Origin: Bacillota bacterium LX-D
GTDB lineage: Bacteria > Bacillota > DUOV01 > Zhaonellaceae
NCBI GenBank assembly: GCA_031628995.1
Contig: JAVLUO010000015.1
Location: 1 to 34,193 of the forward strand
Direction: 5' to 3'
DNA: 34,193 nt
Shown: positions 7,397-15,648 of the stretch, one piece after another
Layout of the letters: each line of letters begins with the position of its first letter
How positions within the stretch are numbered: the stretch's first letter is position 1
Notes under the pieces: generated by a model
The model's database searches: none
Told to the model about the DNA's origin: nothing
What the model saw: the letters and a program-made list of their open reading frames with translations, nothing else
Program-made: the position numbers and the translations under genes

Positions 7397-8484
7397 TGGA
7401 AAAAGCCAGAATATCCAGCATACAGTTATTCCTGCTATTATTCGGTTTCCTCTTTGGAAGCACGGTGATATTACATCCTACGTCGAGTGCAAAAAATGAT
7501 GCATGGCTGGCAATTCTCCTTGGAGGGGTGGGTGGTGCTTTACTGATGGGGATCTATGTAGCCATTGCATTATTAAACCCTTCAAGAACGCTGGTGGAAA
7601 TTTTGAGGGACAGGTTTGGAAAATTTGTTGGGAATGCGGTTTCCATCCTGTACATATGGTATTTTATCCACATAGCTTCCCTTGTGTTCAGAAACTTTGG
7701 GGAGTTTATAGCTTCGGTGACCATTCCTGAAACCCCTATGATCGTAGTTATCGGGATTTTTGCGGCCATTTTGGTTTATGCAATAAACAGCGGGGTGGAG
7801 GTGATGGGAAGGTTAAGTGAATTGTTCGTACCCGTGTTGCCTGTCGTAGTTCTTATTATCTTCCTATCGCTTATCACCACCCATGATTTCACAGCTTTTC
7901 TTCCGATGCTGGAAAATGGCATGGGACCTGTATGGAATGCAGCTTTTGGTTTTATTACTTTTCCGTTTGGAGAAACAGTCGCATTCCTTATGCTGTTTCC
8001 ACATTTGAATAAGAAAGGAAACCTGAAAAAGATTGCAGCTTTATCGGCGCTATTTTTGGTTGTGTTGAGCCTTTTGCTTTTTATCATGGATATAACCGTC
8101 TTGGGGAGTAATTTGATGCAGCGGGCAACTTTCGTGCCCCATTTAATATCACTGCTTATTCCAGGCCTGAATGTGGAGCCGCTCGTTGATATCAACCTGC
8201 TGATAGGGGGTGGGATAAAGATTTCCGTCTGTATATATGCAGCGGCAAAGGCTTTAAGTCAGGTGTTAGGAATCAGTGACTACAGGAAGTTGACTACAGC
8301 AATAACAACCTTTTGCGTTGTACTTTCGATATGGGTATACGAAAATGTGCTTGAAATGTTCAGTTGGGCTGAAAAGGTCTGGCCTTACTATTCTATTCCC
8401 TTCCAGATGATTATTCCCCTGTTGCTGCTTTTTTTATCTTTAAGGAAAAGGGTTAAACCTTCAAATGCAAGGATAGAAAGTTGA
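7396..8484 (+). CDS. Germinant receptor integral membrane protein, GerB (B subunit) family
   Basis: A 362-aa protein of the spore germination branch of the APC superfamily, with about ten membrane segments. It begins VEKARISSIQLFLLLFGFLF and contains the family segment LHPTSSAKNDAWLAILLGG near the N-terminus (residues about 25-45), then GVEVMGRLSEL and a FITFPFGETVAFLMLFPHL region. The GTG at 7396 overlaps the preceding TAG (TAGTG) and has GGGAGTGG upstream; an ATG at 7354 would overlap the small upstream gene by 43 bases and is less likely. B subunits are believed to bind the germinant amino acid. It is the last gene of the operon, followed by a terminator at 8611. Confidence 0.92.
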   Translation: MEKARISSIQLFLLLFGFLFGSTVILHPTSSAKNDAWLAILLGGVGGALLMGIYVAIALLNPSRTLVEILRDRFGKFVGNAVSILYIWYFIHIASLVFRNFGEFIASVTIPETPMIVVIGIFAAILVYAINSGVEVMGRLSELFVPVLPVVVLIIFLSLITTHDFTAFLPMLENGMGPVWNAAFGFITFPFGETVAFLMLFPHLNKKGNLKKIAALSALFLVVLSLLLFIMDITVLGSNLMQRATFVPHLISLLIPGLNVEPLVDINLLIGGGIKISVCIYAAAKALSQVLGISDYRKLTTAITTFCVVLSIWVYENVLEMFSWAEKVWPYYSIPFQMIIPLLLLFLSLRKRVKPSNARIES

Positions 8485-8547
8485 TATAGACAAAAAAGTG
8501 GGGTGTGGCATGATTACTGATGTATTATTGTAGTTTTTCTGGATTAT

Positions 8548-8567
8548 TTATCAACAGTTTATCAACA
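8548..8567 (+). repeat. Two tandem TTATCAACA (DnaA-box-like) repeats
   Basis: TTATCAACA occurs at 8548-8556 and again at 8559-8567, an 11-bp period. Each copy differs by one base from the DnaA box TTATCCACA. They lie in the gap between the gerB stop and its terminator. Functional meaning is uncertain. Confidence 0.35.
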
Positions 8568-8610
8568 ATATGAAGCATATTAGCAATGCGGCACTGGCAA
8601 GCAATCTGAA

Positions 8611-8640
8611 GCTCCAGTCTTTCAAGACTGGAGCTTTTTT
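8611..8640 (+). terminator. Rho-independent terminator of the germination operon
   Basis: A perfect 10-bp stem GCTCCAGTCT / AGACTGGAGC with loop TTCA, followed by TTTTTT. It lies about 130 bp after gerB. Confidence 0.9.
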
Positions 8641-8741
8641 GAAAATTTTTTTGCATATATTTGGATATTTTTTAGAACAAGGACATACATTGTCATGTTT
8701 TGACTGGTATAATTAAGAAAAAGTCAAAGGAGGAAAACACA

Positions 8742-9200
8742 ATGGATTATAAATTCGAATTGACTGAACAGCCAGCTCAACCTGTACTTTCTATGCGAAC
8801 AAGGACAGCAGTTGGAAATTTGCCGCAAGAATTAGGCAAAGCATATGGAGCTATCATCCAGTATCTGAATGAGATTGGTGAAAAACCATTAGACGCAGCT
8901 TTTGCCGCTTATTACAACATGGATATGGAAAATCTTGATGTTGAGATGGGATTCCCTGTTGCGAAGCCCCTTGCTGGAATAGGCGAAATTAAATCAAGTG
9001 AAATTCCTGCGGGGAAACAGGTGTCTTGTTTTTATAAGGGCCCTTACAGCCAGATAGAGCCGGTTTATAATGCCATGATGCAGTGGATAGATGAAAATGG
9101 TTATACACCGACGGGAGTATCTTATGAGTTTTATTACAATTCTCCTGCAGAAGTGCCGGAAAGCAAGCTTTTAACTAAGATTGTATTTCCTCTTAAATGA
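8742..9200 (+). CDS. GyrI-like / effector-binding domain protein
   Basis: A 152-aa stand-alone effector-binding domain. It starts MDYKFELTEQPAQPVLSMRT, the typical opening strand of the AraC-E-bind / GyrI-like family. It continues with VEMGFPVAKPLAG, the conserved CFYKGPYSQIEPVYNAMMQW helix start, and the terminal EFYYNSPAEVPESKLLTKI. ATG 8742 follows AAAGGAGG at ideal spacing; the in-frame ATG 42 bases upstream lacks a site. Such proteins bind hydrophobic or cationic compounds and may act as sequestering or hydrolytic proteins. A second, different GyrI-like protein lies at the window start. Confidence 0.85.
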   Translation: MDYKFELTEQPAQPVLSMRTRTAVGNLPQELGKAYGAIIQYLNEIGEKPLDAAFAAYYNMDMENLDVEMGFPVAKPLAGIGEIKSSEIPAGKQVSCFYKGPYSQIEPVYNAMMQWIDENGYTPTGVSYEFYYNSPAEVPESKLLTKIVFPLK

Positions 9201-9229
9201 GCGAAATATTATTGGAAGGAGTGGCCTAA

Positions 9230-9484
9230 ATGGTTGAATTAGACTTGATTCAGGATGGGAGTCATGACCCGGGCATTGCATACCGTGGTAGGAAACGAGG
9301 ATAAATTTTTTAACTATGATAGTGCCCGTGCAAGGATTTTGGGCTTTTGCTACGATATCCGCCACGCTTTGATGGGAGACCGGGAGATTGAGTTTGTTGA
9401 TAACGGCATAGATGAAGAAAAGAAAAAACGTTTGTCGGTACTGGCTCCAGATAAGAATGTTAACTTAAAGATATATGTGTTATG
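9230..9484 (+). pseudogene. Decayed gene of unknown family
   Basis: A good ribosome binding site (GGAAGGAG) precedes ATG 9230, but that frame (MVELDLIQDGSHDPG...) stops at 9304. From about 9255 a second frame stays open to 9485 and encodes plausible protein, including ARILGFCYDIRHALMGDREI and EFVDNGIDEEKKKRLSVLAP. Together they look like one coding sequence with a frameshift near 9260. I do not recognise the family. A short ATG frame at 9488-9577 (MLFVAMALNEFLELYAK...) may be a further fragment. Confidence 0.4.
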
Positions 9485-9634
9485 ACCGGAGATGCTGTTT
9501 GTTGCCATGGCACTAAACGAATTTTTGGAGCTTTATGCAAAACTGCTTTGGCTTTTTAAACTTATTTTAGATGACTAAATGGAAACTTTTGTTATATAAT
9601 TAAATGATAAATATAAAACGAAAGCAGGGAATAA

Positions 9635-9709
9635 ATGGATATATACAGATTACTTGACTTATATAAGGCTGCCATAGATGGGCGTAGACCCTTCGAGGGC
9701 GAAATGTAA
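9635..9709 (+). pseudogene. Fragment of a Fic-family protein N-terminus
   Basis: A 24-codon frame, MDIYRLLDLYKAAIDGRRPF followed by EGEM and a stop, resembles the first residues of Fic-domain proteins (LYKxAIDxxRPFxGEMLKQ...). The usual continuation with the ITWSSNALEGNTLT segment is missing, so only a scar remains. A following ATG frame (9709-9834, LGYVHETVSEYVPQLNF...) is another unplaced fragment. Confidence 0.4.
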
Positions 9710-9819
9710 TGCTAGGATATGTTCACGAAACAGTGTCCGAATATGTGCCGCAGCTGAACTTTATGTTAGTGGATGATATTTCATTGGTACAGAATAAACA
9801 CAAAGCAAAAAAGTTATGC

Positions 9820-9848
9820 TTGACAAATTATTAAACACATATTAGAAT
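9820..9848 (+). promoter_or_regulatory. Strong sigma-A promoter for the tryptophan transporter operon
   Basis: TTGACA (9820-9825), an exact 17-bp spacer and TAGAAT (9843-9848). Transcription would begin near 9855, just ahead of the T-box leader. Confidence 0.75.
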
Positions 9849-9865
9849 GTAGAAAAATTAATAAT

Positions 9866-10130
9866 TAAACTGATGAATAAGATTAGTAAGAAAGCTTTTA
9901 CTTTTACAGAGAGTCGCAAAATGGTGGGATTGCGATATTGTAGGCTTTACTGAATGGACTTATGAGGGCAGGCCGAAATAGTTTTTAATTTTAGAGTAGG
10001 CCTTGACGAGATCTCAGCTCGTTACAAAGTGAGAATGTATGTCAGTACATTATTAAGTGGGTTTTTAGACCAATTTGGGTGGTACCGCAGGAATTTACTC
10101 TTGTCCCTTTAGGGATAAGGGTTTTTTATT
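9866..10130 (+). promoter_or_regulatory. T-box riboswitch, tryptophan (UGG) specifier
   Basis: The leader has the canonical order of a T-box: stem I with the AGAGAG motif (9908-9913), an apical stem TCGCAA / TTGCGA, and a specifier region GAATGGACT. The TGG at 9955-9957 is in the specifier position and reads tryptophan. Next come a stem III (AATGTA / TACATT around 10034-10050), the T-box sequence GGGTGGTACCGC (10077-10088) and the terminator. Uncharged tRNA-Trp would stabilise the antiterminator and turn on the downstream ABC transporter. The codon assignment is by eye and agrees with the transporter type downstream. Confidence 0.9.
10098..10127 (+). terminator. Regulatory terminator of the T-box
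   Basis: A 10-bp stem, CTCTTGTCCC / GGGATAAGGG (10098-10107 and 10112-10121), with loop TTTA, then TTTTTT. Formation of the T-box antiterminator competes with its 5' arm. Confidence 0.88.
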
Positions 10131-10158
10131 TTATAATCTAAGGGGGTAAAGTTGAAAA

Positions 10159-11178
10159 ATGAAAAAGTCATTAAGTAGAACTCTAGCAGGGCTGTGTTGC
10201 GCTACATTATTTATAGGAATGTTAGCTGGATGTACTAAGGCTAATAATGAATCATCAGAAGCTGGAACAAAAGAATCAGAAAAAAAATATAAAATAGGAA
10301 TTACCCAAATTGCCGATCATCCATCCCTAGATAATTGCCGTAAGGGCTTTATTGAAGGGCTGAAAGAAGAGGGTTTTATTGAGGGTAAAAATGTAACCTT
10401 TGATTACAGGAGTGCTAAAGGAGAAATATCAACAGCAAATACTATTGCAACAAGCTTTGTTGGCAATAATTATGATCTTATTTGTGCTATTGCCACACCA
10501 TCGGCACAGACAGCCTATACGACTGCAACTGAGAAGAAAATACCTGTTATTTTCTCAGCTGTTTCCGATCCCATTGCTGCTAAACTTGTAAATACCCTTG
10601 AAAAACCAGGTAAAGGTGCAACAGGTACCAGTGATGTTATTCCGGTGGAAAAACAACTGGAAATGATTCGAGACTTTATGCCAAATGCGAAAAAAATAGG
10701 TATTCTTTACAATACTAGCGAGCCAAATTCTGCAACTCAGATTGCAATGTATGAAGCTGCTGCTGCCAAGTTTAACTTTGAGATTGTTAAAGTCGGAGTG
10801 GCATCACAGGCAGATATTCCGATGGCGACTGACAATATTTTAGCAAAGGTGGATTGTTTAACGAATCTCACAGATAACCTGATTGTTTCTAATCTTCAAA
10901 CTGTTTTAGGTAAAGCAAATGCCAAGAAAATTCCTGTATTTGGCTCAGAAGAAGAACAGGTTAAAAATGGATGTGTTGCTTCTCAGGGCATTGATTATGT
11001 GAAGCTTGGTATTCAGACTGGTAAAATAGCGGCAAGAGTACTAAAAGGTGAGGATATTAACAATATAGCTGTGGAAACAATTCAAGAAAGCAAATTAGTT
11101 GTTAATGAAAGCGTTATGAAAAGCTTAAGCCTTTCCTTGCCTGAAAAACTTCAAGCTACAGCACAAATTGTGAAATAA
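10159..11178 (+). CDS. trpX: Tryptophan ABC transporter substrate-binding lipoprotein
   Basis: A 339-aa lipoprotein with signal peptide and lipobox MLAGCTK (Cys25). It belongs to the ABC substrate-binding family (PF04392 type): KYKIGITQIADHPSLDNCRK opens the first lobe, followed by TIATSFVGNNYDLICAIATP and SDPIAAKLVNTLEKPG, and a second lobe from NAKKIGILYNTSEPNS. The start ATG follows AGGGGG. It is the first gene after a tryptophan T-box and forms an operon with a permease and an ATPase, the arrangement called trpXYZ in other Firmicutes. Tryptophan specificity is inferred from the T-box specifier and gene order. Confidence 0.87.
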   Translation: MKKSLSRTLAGLCCATLFIGMLAGCTKANNESSEAGTKESEKKYKIGITQIADHPSLDNCRKGFIEGLKEEGFIEGKNVTFDYRSAKGEISTANTIATSFVGNNYDLICAIATPSAQTAYTTATEKKIPVIFSAVSDPIAAKLVNTLEKPGKGATGTSDVIPVEKQLEMIRDFMPNAKKIGILYNTSEPNSATQIAMYEAAAAKFNFEIVKVGVASQADIPMATDNILAKVDCLTNLTDNLIVSNLQTVLGKANAKKIPVFGSEEEQVKNGCVASQGIDYVKLGIQTGKIAARVLKGEDINNIAVETIQESKLVVNESVMKSLSLSLPEKLQATAQIVK

Positions 11179-11207
11179 AAGGCAGGATAATATTGGAGGC
11201 ATAAACA

Positions 11208-12088
11208 TGTTTGAAATTATTTCAGGTGTTCTTGAACAGGGTTTTATATATGGCATAATGGCTCTAGGTGTTTACATAAGCTATAAAATATTGAACTTTC
11301 CCGACTTGACAGTTGACGGCAGTTTCCCACTTGGGGCTGCCGTTACTGCTGTTTTACTTACAGCTGGAGTCAATCCATGGATTGCACTGGCATTATCTTT
11401 TGCTGTCGGTATTTGTGCCGGCTTACTTACAGGCATTATACATGTTAAATTAAAGGTTAATGATCTTTTATCCGGTATTATTGTCATGACAGCACTCTAT
11501 TCAATAAATTATCGCATAGCCGGAAAGAGCGCCAATATACCAATTTTTGATCAAGATACAATATTCAATAGCGGGTTAGCAAATTTTTTTCCCCAGGAAC
11601 TGTCTGGCTTTGTAGTCCTTTTTATTGTATTTATTGTTGCTCTTGTAATGAAGTTTGCCATGGATTGGTATCTTAACACCAAATCAGGGTTTCTACTAAG
11701 AGCAACAGGAGATAATAAACATTTTGTAACTGCTATTGCTAAAGATTATGGTATTGTTAAAATTATTGGATTGGCTATTTCCAATGCATTTGTGGCAATG
11801 GCTGGTTCCGTTGTCTGCCAACAGCAAAAGCTGTTCGATATAACTATGGGTACAGGAACAATAGTTATAGGACTTGCAGCTGTAATTATTGGTATAAATG
11901 TTTTTAAACCATTAAAATTTCTTAAGCCTACTACTATGGTCTTAGGCGGCTCAATAATATACAAGGCATGTGTAGCAGTGGCTTTTGAGGTAGGCTTTGA
12001 TAATGCGGATATTCGTCTGATTACGGCAGTATTATTTCTAATTGCACTGATTGCTAATGGAAAAATAATTAAGGTTAGGGAGGAATAA
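11208..12088 (+). CDS. trpY: Tryptophan ABC transporter permease
   Basis: A 293-aa integral membrane protein with about eight to nine membrane segments, of the branched-chain type permease family. It begins MFEIISGVLEQGFIYGIMAL and shows the typical ISYKILNFPDLTVDGSFPLG segment near residue 25-45, with GFLLRATGDNKHFVTAIAKD as the cytoplasmic coupling loop that contacts the ATPase. It lies 29 bases after trpX with a GGAGGC ribosome binding site, and is followed two bases later by the TTG start of the ATPase gene. Operon with trpX and trpZ. Confidence 0.88.
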
Positions 12089-12090
12089 AA

Positions 12091-12864
12091 TTGCTCACCC
12101 TTAATCAAATTTATAAAACATATAACAAGGGCTCCATCAACGAATCTGTACTGTTTTCAGACTTTAATCTTAAGGTTTCAGAGGGACAGTTTATCTCTAT
12201 AGTAGGCAGCAATGGCTCTGGTAAATCTAGCTTGCTCAATATTATTTGCGGTAGCATTGGAATAGACGGCGGAAATGTAATTTTACGTGGGAAGGATATT
12301 ACAGAAAAAAGAGAGCATGTCCGTGCTGAATTTATTGGACGTGTTTATCAGGATCCGGCAAAGGGTACTTGTCCTAATATGAGTATTCTTGAGAATATGT
12401 CGCTGGCAGATCATAAAGGGAAAAGTTATGGCCTCTCAGCAGGAGTAAACAGAAAACGAACGGATTACTATAAATCCTTGCTAGAGCAACTAAAACTTGG
12501 CCTGGAAGATAAAATTAATGTGCCAGTTGGGGCACTTTCTGGTGGACAGCGCCAGGCTTTGGCCTTATTAACGTCTACAATGACGCCAATCGACCTGCTC
12601 ATTCTAGATGAGCATACAGCTGCATTAGATCCTAAAACCTCGGAAAATATCATGGAGCTTACGGATAGTATCATCAAATCTAAAGGTATTACAACCCTTA
12701 TGGTTACACACAATCTTAAATTTGCAGTAAATTACGGAAATAGAATTTTAATGATGCATAATGGTGAAATTGTCATAGATGCTACTGATGATGAAAAGCA
12801 AAAAATCGGTATCAATAAGCTGCTGGAAGTATTTAATGAGATTAGCATCGAATGCGGAAATTAA
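12091..12864 (+). CDS. trpZ: Tryptophan ABC transporter ATP-binding protein
   Basis: A 257-aa ABC ATPase. Walker A is GSNGSGKS at residues 39-46, the Q-loop region is RVYQDPAKGT, the signature is LSGGQRQALAL, Walker B is LLILDEHTAALD, and the switch histidine lies in MVTHNLKF. The start is TTG at 12091, two bases after the permease stop, preceded by GGGAGGA inside the permease gene. It should energise tryptophan import with the two upstream proteins. No clear terminator follows before the next gene at 13077. Confidence 0.9.
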   Translation: MLTLNQIYKTYNKGSINESVLFSDFNLKVSEGQFISIVGSNGSGKSSLLNIICGSIGIDGGNVILRGKDITEKREHVRAEFIGRVYQDPAKGTCPNMSILENMSLADHKGKSYGLSAGVNRKRTDYYKSLLEQLKLGLEDKINVPVGALSGGQRQALALLTSTMTPIDLLILDEHTAALDPKTSENIMELTDSIIKSKGITTLMVTHNLKFAVNYGNRILMMHNGEIVIDATDDEKQKIGINKLLEVFNEISIECGN

Positions 12865-13017
12865 TGAAAGAAAGCCGCTATAGGAATTAAAGTAACTATT
12901 TGGAAATAAAGATACAAACTGATGATTAGGAATGTCCCAGAATATGTGGACGGAATGGATAATTTCCCCTATCCTATATACAAATAGGTCGGAAAGTAGT
13001 AGTATAATATCAAGTAT

Positions 13018-13048
13018 TTGACACTTTTACAATTAAACTACTAATGAT
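13018..13048 (+). promoter_or_regulatory. Possible promoter of the chemoreceptor gene
   Basis: A consensus TTGACA at 13018-13023 is followed after 18 bp by TAATGA (13042-13047), a weak -10. It lies about 30 bp ahead of the chemoreceptor ATG. No sigma-D type element was recognised in the 12865-13076 gap. Confidence 0.35.
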
Positions 13049-13076
13049 TTCAAATTTTTCCTAGGGGAGAGTAACA

Positions 13077-14864
13077 ATGAGAAAAATAAAATACAAGATT
13101 TTACTTGCATTTTTAATTACTTCTTCTGTATTTATCATAATTTCTGGGGCTTATAGCATTTTTAATCTTGTGAATTTGAATAAAACTGAAACTGCAGCTA
13201 TAGAAAAATTATTATTTGATGATTATGATGAAATGATTAAGAACGAAGTTGAGACAGCTTGTAGCGTCCTGAATATATACTATGATATTTATAAACAAGG
13301 TAAATTGACTGAAAAGGAAGCCCAGGAGGCGGCCAAAGAAGCAATTAAAGAACTACGGTATGGTAAGGATGGATATTTTTGGATTGATCATACAGATGGA
13401 ATACTTGTTGCCCATCCTATGCTGCCAGAACAAGAAGGAAATAATAGGATTAACACTAAAGACCCCAATGGAGTTTATTTAATTAAAGGGGTTATAGAAG
13501 CTGCAAGAGATAATAAAAACTCTGGGTATACAAGCTTTATGTGGGAAAAACCACAAGATGTAGGTACTGGCAAACTAAGCCCTAAAAAAGCATACTCCCG
13601 GTTGTTTAAACCATGGAATTGGGTAGTAAGTACTGGAAATTATGTTGATGATATTAATGCAATGGTAGATAAGAAACGTTTAGAACTTAAGAAAAATTTA
13701 GAGAAGAATATTGCTGCTGTAGCGATTTTTGTGATCCTTTCAGTCCTAGCAATGGGCGCAGTTGGTTTAATTATAAGTAAAAAAATATCTGACCCAATTA
13801 TTAAACTGGTCAAAGCTTTTGAAAAGGATGACAATGGTCAAATTCACATCCAGGAAATAAAGTTGGATTCAAAAGATGAAATTGGCTTATTGGCGAATGC
13901 TCTAAATGAAATGCAATTACAAGTTAAAAGTTTTATCAATGGTGTTATTCAAGAAGCACATAATGTTGCTGATGCGGCTAATACTGTTGGCTTACATATG
14001 TCTTCATTAAATGAGCAAATAGCTGAAGTATCTTCGACAACTGAAGCAATCTCAGCTGGCATGGAAGAGACGGCGGCCTCAACTGAGGAAATGAATGCTA
14101 TAGCAACGGAAATAGTATCAGCTGTTGAGTCTATTGCAACTAAAGCACAAAAAGGTGAAGTATCTGTTAAAGAAATAAGTCAAAGGGCCATTACATTAAA
14201 ATCTAATCTTGCTTCTACTATTGAAAATAGCAATTTAATCTTAAATCAGACAAAGGAAAAGCTAGACCATGCCTTAGAGGAGTCTAAAGCTGTAACACAG
14301 ATTAATGAACTAGCAGATGCAATTTTGCAGATTACTGCCGAAACTAATTTGCTAGCTTTAAATGCAGCAATTGAAGCTGCACGAGCAGGAGAAGCTGGGA
14401 GGGGCTTCGCAGTTGTTGCTGATGAAATAAGAAAACTTGCCGAAGAATCAAAAAACACTGCCAGCAAAATTCAAAGTATTATTCAAACAGTTATTAGTTC
14501 AGTAGATAATTTATCAAATAATTCAACTCAACTTTTGGAATTTGTAACCACAAATGTTGAGAACGATTATGAATCAATGTTAAAAGCTTCAGATGAGTAT
14601 AATAATGATGCTAAAAACTTGGATATATTAGTATCGGACTTTAGCTCTACGGCGGAAGAGCTGCAAGCTTCCATTCAGAATATGATGAAGGCAATTGAAG
14701 AAATTACTTCGGCAACTAATGACGGGGCAACGGGTACGAATGATATTGCTCAAGGAGCAATGCAGATTACAGAAAAATCTAATGAGCTGCTATTGCAAGC
14801 AACTAATTCGAAAAAATATTCGGAAAACCTTTTAAAATTAGTATCCAAATTTAAAATACAATAA
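13077..14864 (+). CDS. Methyl-accepting chemotaxis protein with single Cache domain
   Basis: A 595-aa transmembrane chemoreceptor. Membrane segment 1 spans residues about 7-29. The extracellular sensor (about 35-200) is a single-Cache (sCache_2) domain, recognised by [20 protein letters not shown] and the terminal [17 protein letters not shown]. Segment 2 is at about 210-232, then a HAMP linker ([14 protein letters not shown]). The signalling domain follows, with the hairpin tip [35 protein letters not shown] (one residue differs at the first position: QITAETN). No C-terminal CheR-docking pentapeptide is seen. It has a GGGGAGAG ribosome binding site. Ligand unknown; sCache_2 receptors often sense small organic acids. 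Confidence 0.92.
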   Translation: MRKIKYKILLAFLITSSVFIIISGAYSIFNLVNLNKTETAAIEKLLFDDYDEMIKNEVETACSVLNIYYDIYKQGKLTEKEAQEAAKEAIKELRYGKDGYFWIDHTDGILVAHPMLPEQEGNNRINTKDPNGVYLIKGVIEAARDNKNSGYTSFMWEKPQDVGTGKLSPKKAYSRLFKPWNWVVSTGNYVDDINAMVDKKRLELKKNLEKNIAAVAIFVILSVLAMGAVGLIISKKISDPIIKLVKAFEKDDNGQIHIQEIKLDSKDEIGLLANALNEMQLQVKSFINGVIQEAHNVADAANTVGLHMSSLNEQIAEVSSTTEAISAGMEETAASTEEMNAIATEIVSAVESIATKAQKGEVSVKEISQRAITLKSNLASTIENSNLILNQTKEKLDHALEESKAVTQINELADAILQITAETNLLALNAAIEAARAGEAGRGFAVVADEIRKLAEESKNTASKIQSIIQTVISSVDNLSNNSTQLLEFVTTNVENDYESMLKASDEYNNDAKNLDILVSDFSSTAEELQASIQNMMKAIEEITSATNDGATGTNDIAQGAMQITEKSNELLLQATNSKKYSENLLKLVSKFKIQ

Positions 14865-14913
14865 TTAGACGATGAGCCAAACAATTAGGAAATTAGGGGA
14901 GATTTGAGTTCCT

Positions 14914-15186
14914 ATGGAAAAGTTAAGTTTACTAAAAGACTACTTTGGGTTTACCTCTTAGCCAGGGGGTACCAGCATATATCGTATTTGCTGATGTTGC
15001 TCTTAGGGATATGTGTATATGTGTCTTCGGATGCCGACTACCAGGGCACAATTTCTAGAGGTTTCTGGTGTTGGGCAGGCAAAACTTGAAAAATACGGAG
15101 AAGCCTTTTTGGCAGAAATTAAAGCATATCAGAGGGGCAGTTCCTATATAAAATATGCGGTGCATTCGTTTATTTTTGTTCCTTAA
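14914..15186 (+). pseudogene. recQ: recQ helicase pseudogene (start and HRDC end only)
   Basis: Two pieces of a RecQ-type DNA helicase remain. The first (14914-14961) reads MEKLSLLKDYFGFTS and then stops; this is the RecQ N-terminus just before the Q-motif region. The second, in another frame (about 15007-15186), reads MPTTRAQFLEVSGVGQAKLE, followed by KYGEAFLAEIKAYQ, the characteristic HRDC domain end. The entire helicase core, normally more than 400 residues, is missing between them, so a large internal deletion has occurred. The tail overlaps the 3' end of the convergent HxlR gene by 17 bases. Confidence 0.75.
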
Positions 15187-15523
15187 TGCAGCTAGAGGCA
15201 GATATTTTTATATACTCATTTCCCCATTTTTCTAAAGCATCTAAAACAGGCATAAATTTCTCACCGATTTCAGTTAAAGAATATTCTACCTTAGGAGGAA
15301 CCTCTGGATAAACTACGCGGTTTATGAGACCATAGTCCTCGAGACTGCGAAGTTGTTTCGTAAGCATGGTTTGAGTAATGCCTGGAATAAGTCTTTGTAA
15401 TTCACCAAATCTTTTAGTTCCAGTGCGCAAATGATAAAAAATAATAATAGCCCATTTTCCACTAATAATTTTTTGCGTAGTAGTAACGGGACACTTGCCA
15501 AATAGTAAGAGATTATCTTCCAT
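15170..15523 (-). CDS. HxlR family transcriptional regulator
   Basis: A 117-aa winged-helix regulator. It has the family opening with a conserved cysteine (LLLFGKCPVTTTQKIISGKW, Cys11), then FYHLRTGTKRFGELQRLIPG, the recognition helix ITQTMLTKQLRSLEDYGLIN, and the wing YPEVPPKVEYSLTEIGEKF. HxlR proteins often sense aldehydes, quinones or thiol stress through the N-terminal Cys. A GGTGA ribosome binding site precedes the ATG. It is divergent from the PNPOx-like gene at 15649; a CGTACT/AGTACG inverted repeat spans that gene's promoter and is a candidate operator. Confidence 0.9.
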   Translation of the reverse strand: MEDNLLLFGKCPVTTTQKIISGKWAIIIFYHLRTGTKRFGELQRLIPGITQTMLTKQLRSLEDYGLINRVVYPEVPPKVEYSLTEIGEKFMPVLDALEKWGNEYIKISASSCIKEQK

Positions 15524-15574
15524 AATAAATCACCTTCAATAGTATAAAAAATGATATTAAATACTAAAAATTAT

Positions 15575-15616
15575 CGTACTTGTATTATTACAATAACACA
15601 TTATAATATGAGTACG
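15575..15616 (+). promoter_or_regulatory. Promoter of the PNPOx-like gene with flanking inverted repeat
   Basis: TTGTAT (15580-15585) and TATAAT (15602-15607) with a 16-bp spacer face the PNPOx-like gene. CGTACT (15575-15580) and AGTACG (15611-15616) form an inverted repeat that brackets exactly this promoter. An HxlR dimer bound there would block RNA polymerase; this is inferred from position. Confidence 0.5.
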
Positions 15617-15648
15617 CAAATAAAATATATTTAAAGGGGATGTTTTAA

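Noticed and set aside
8690-8713. Promoter TTGTCA / TATAAT ahead of the GyrI-like gene
   Set aside because: The spacer is only 12 bp, so although the TATAAT may be a real -10, the -35 cannot be assigned.
14904-15089. 61-codon plus-strand frame after the chemoreceptor
   Set aside because: The translation is not protein-like, whereas other frames of the same stretch read as RecQ start and HRDC end; it is a shadow of a pseudogene.
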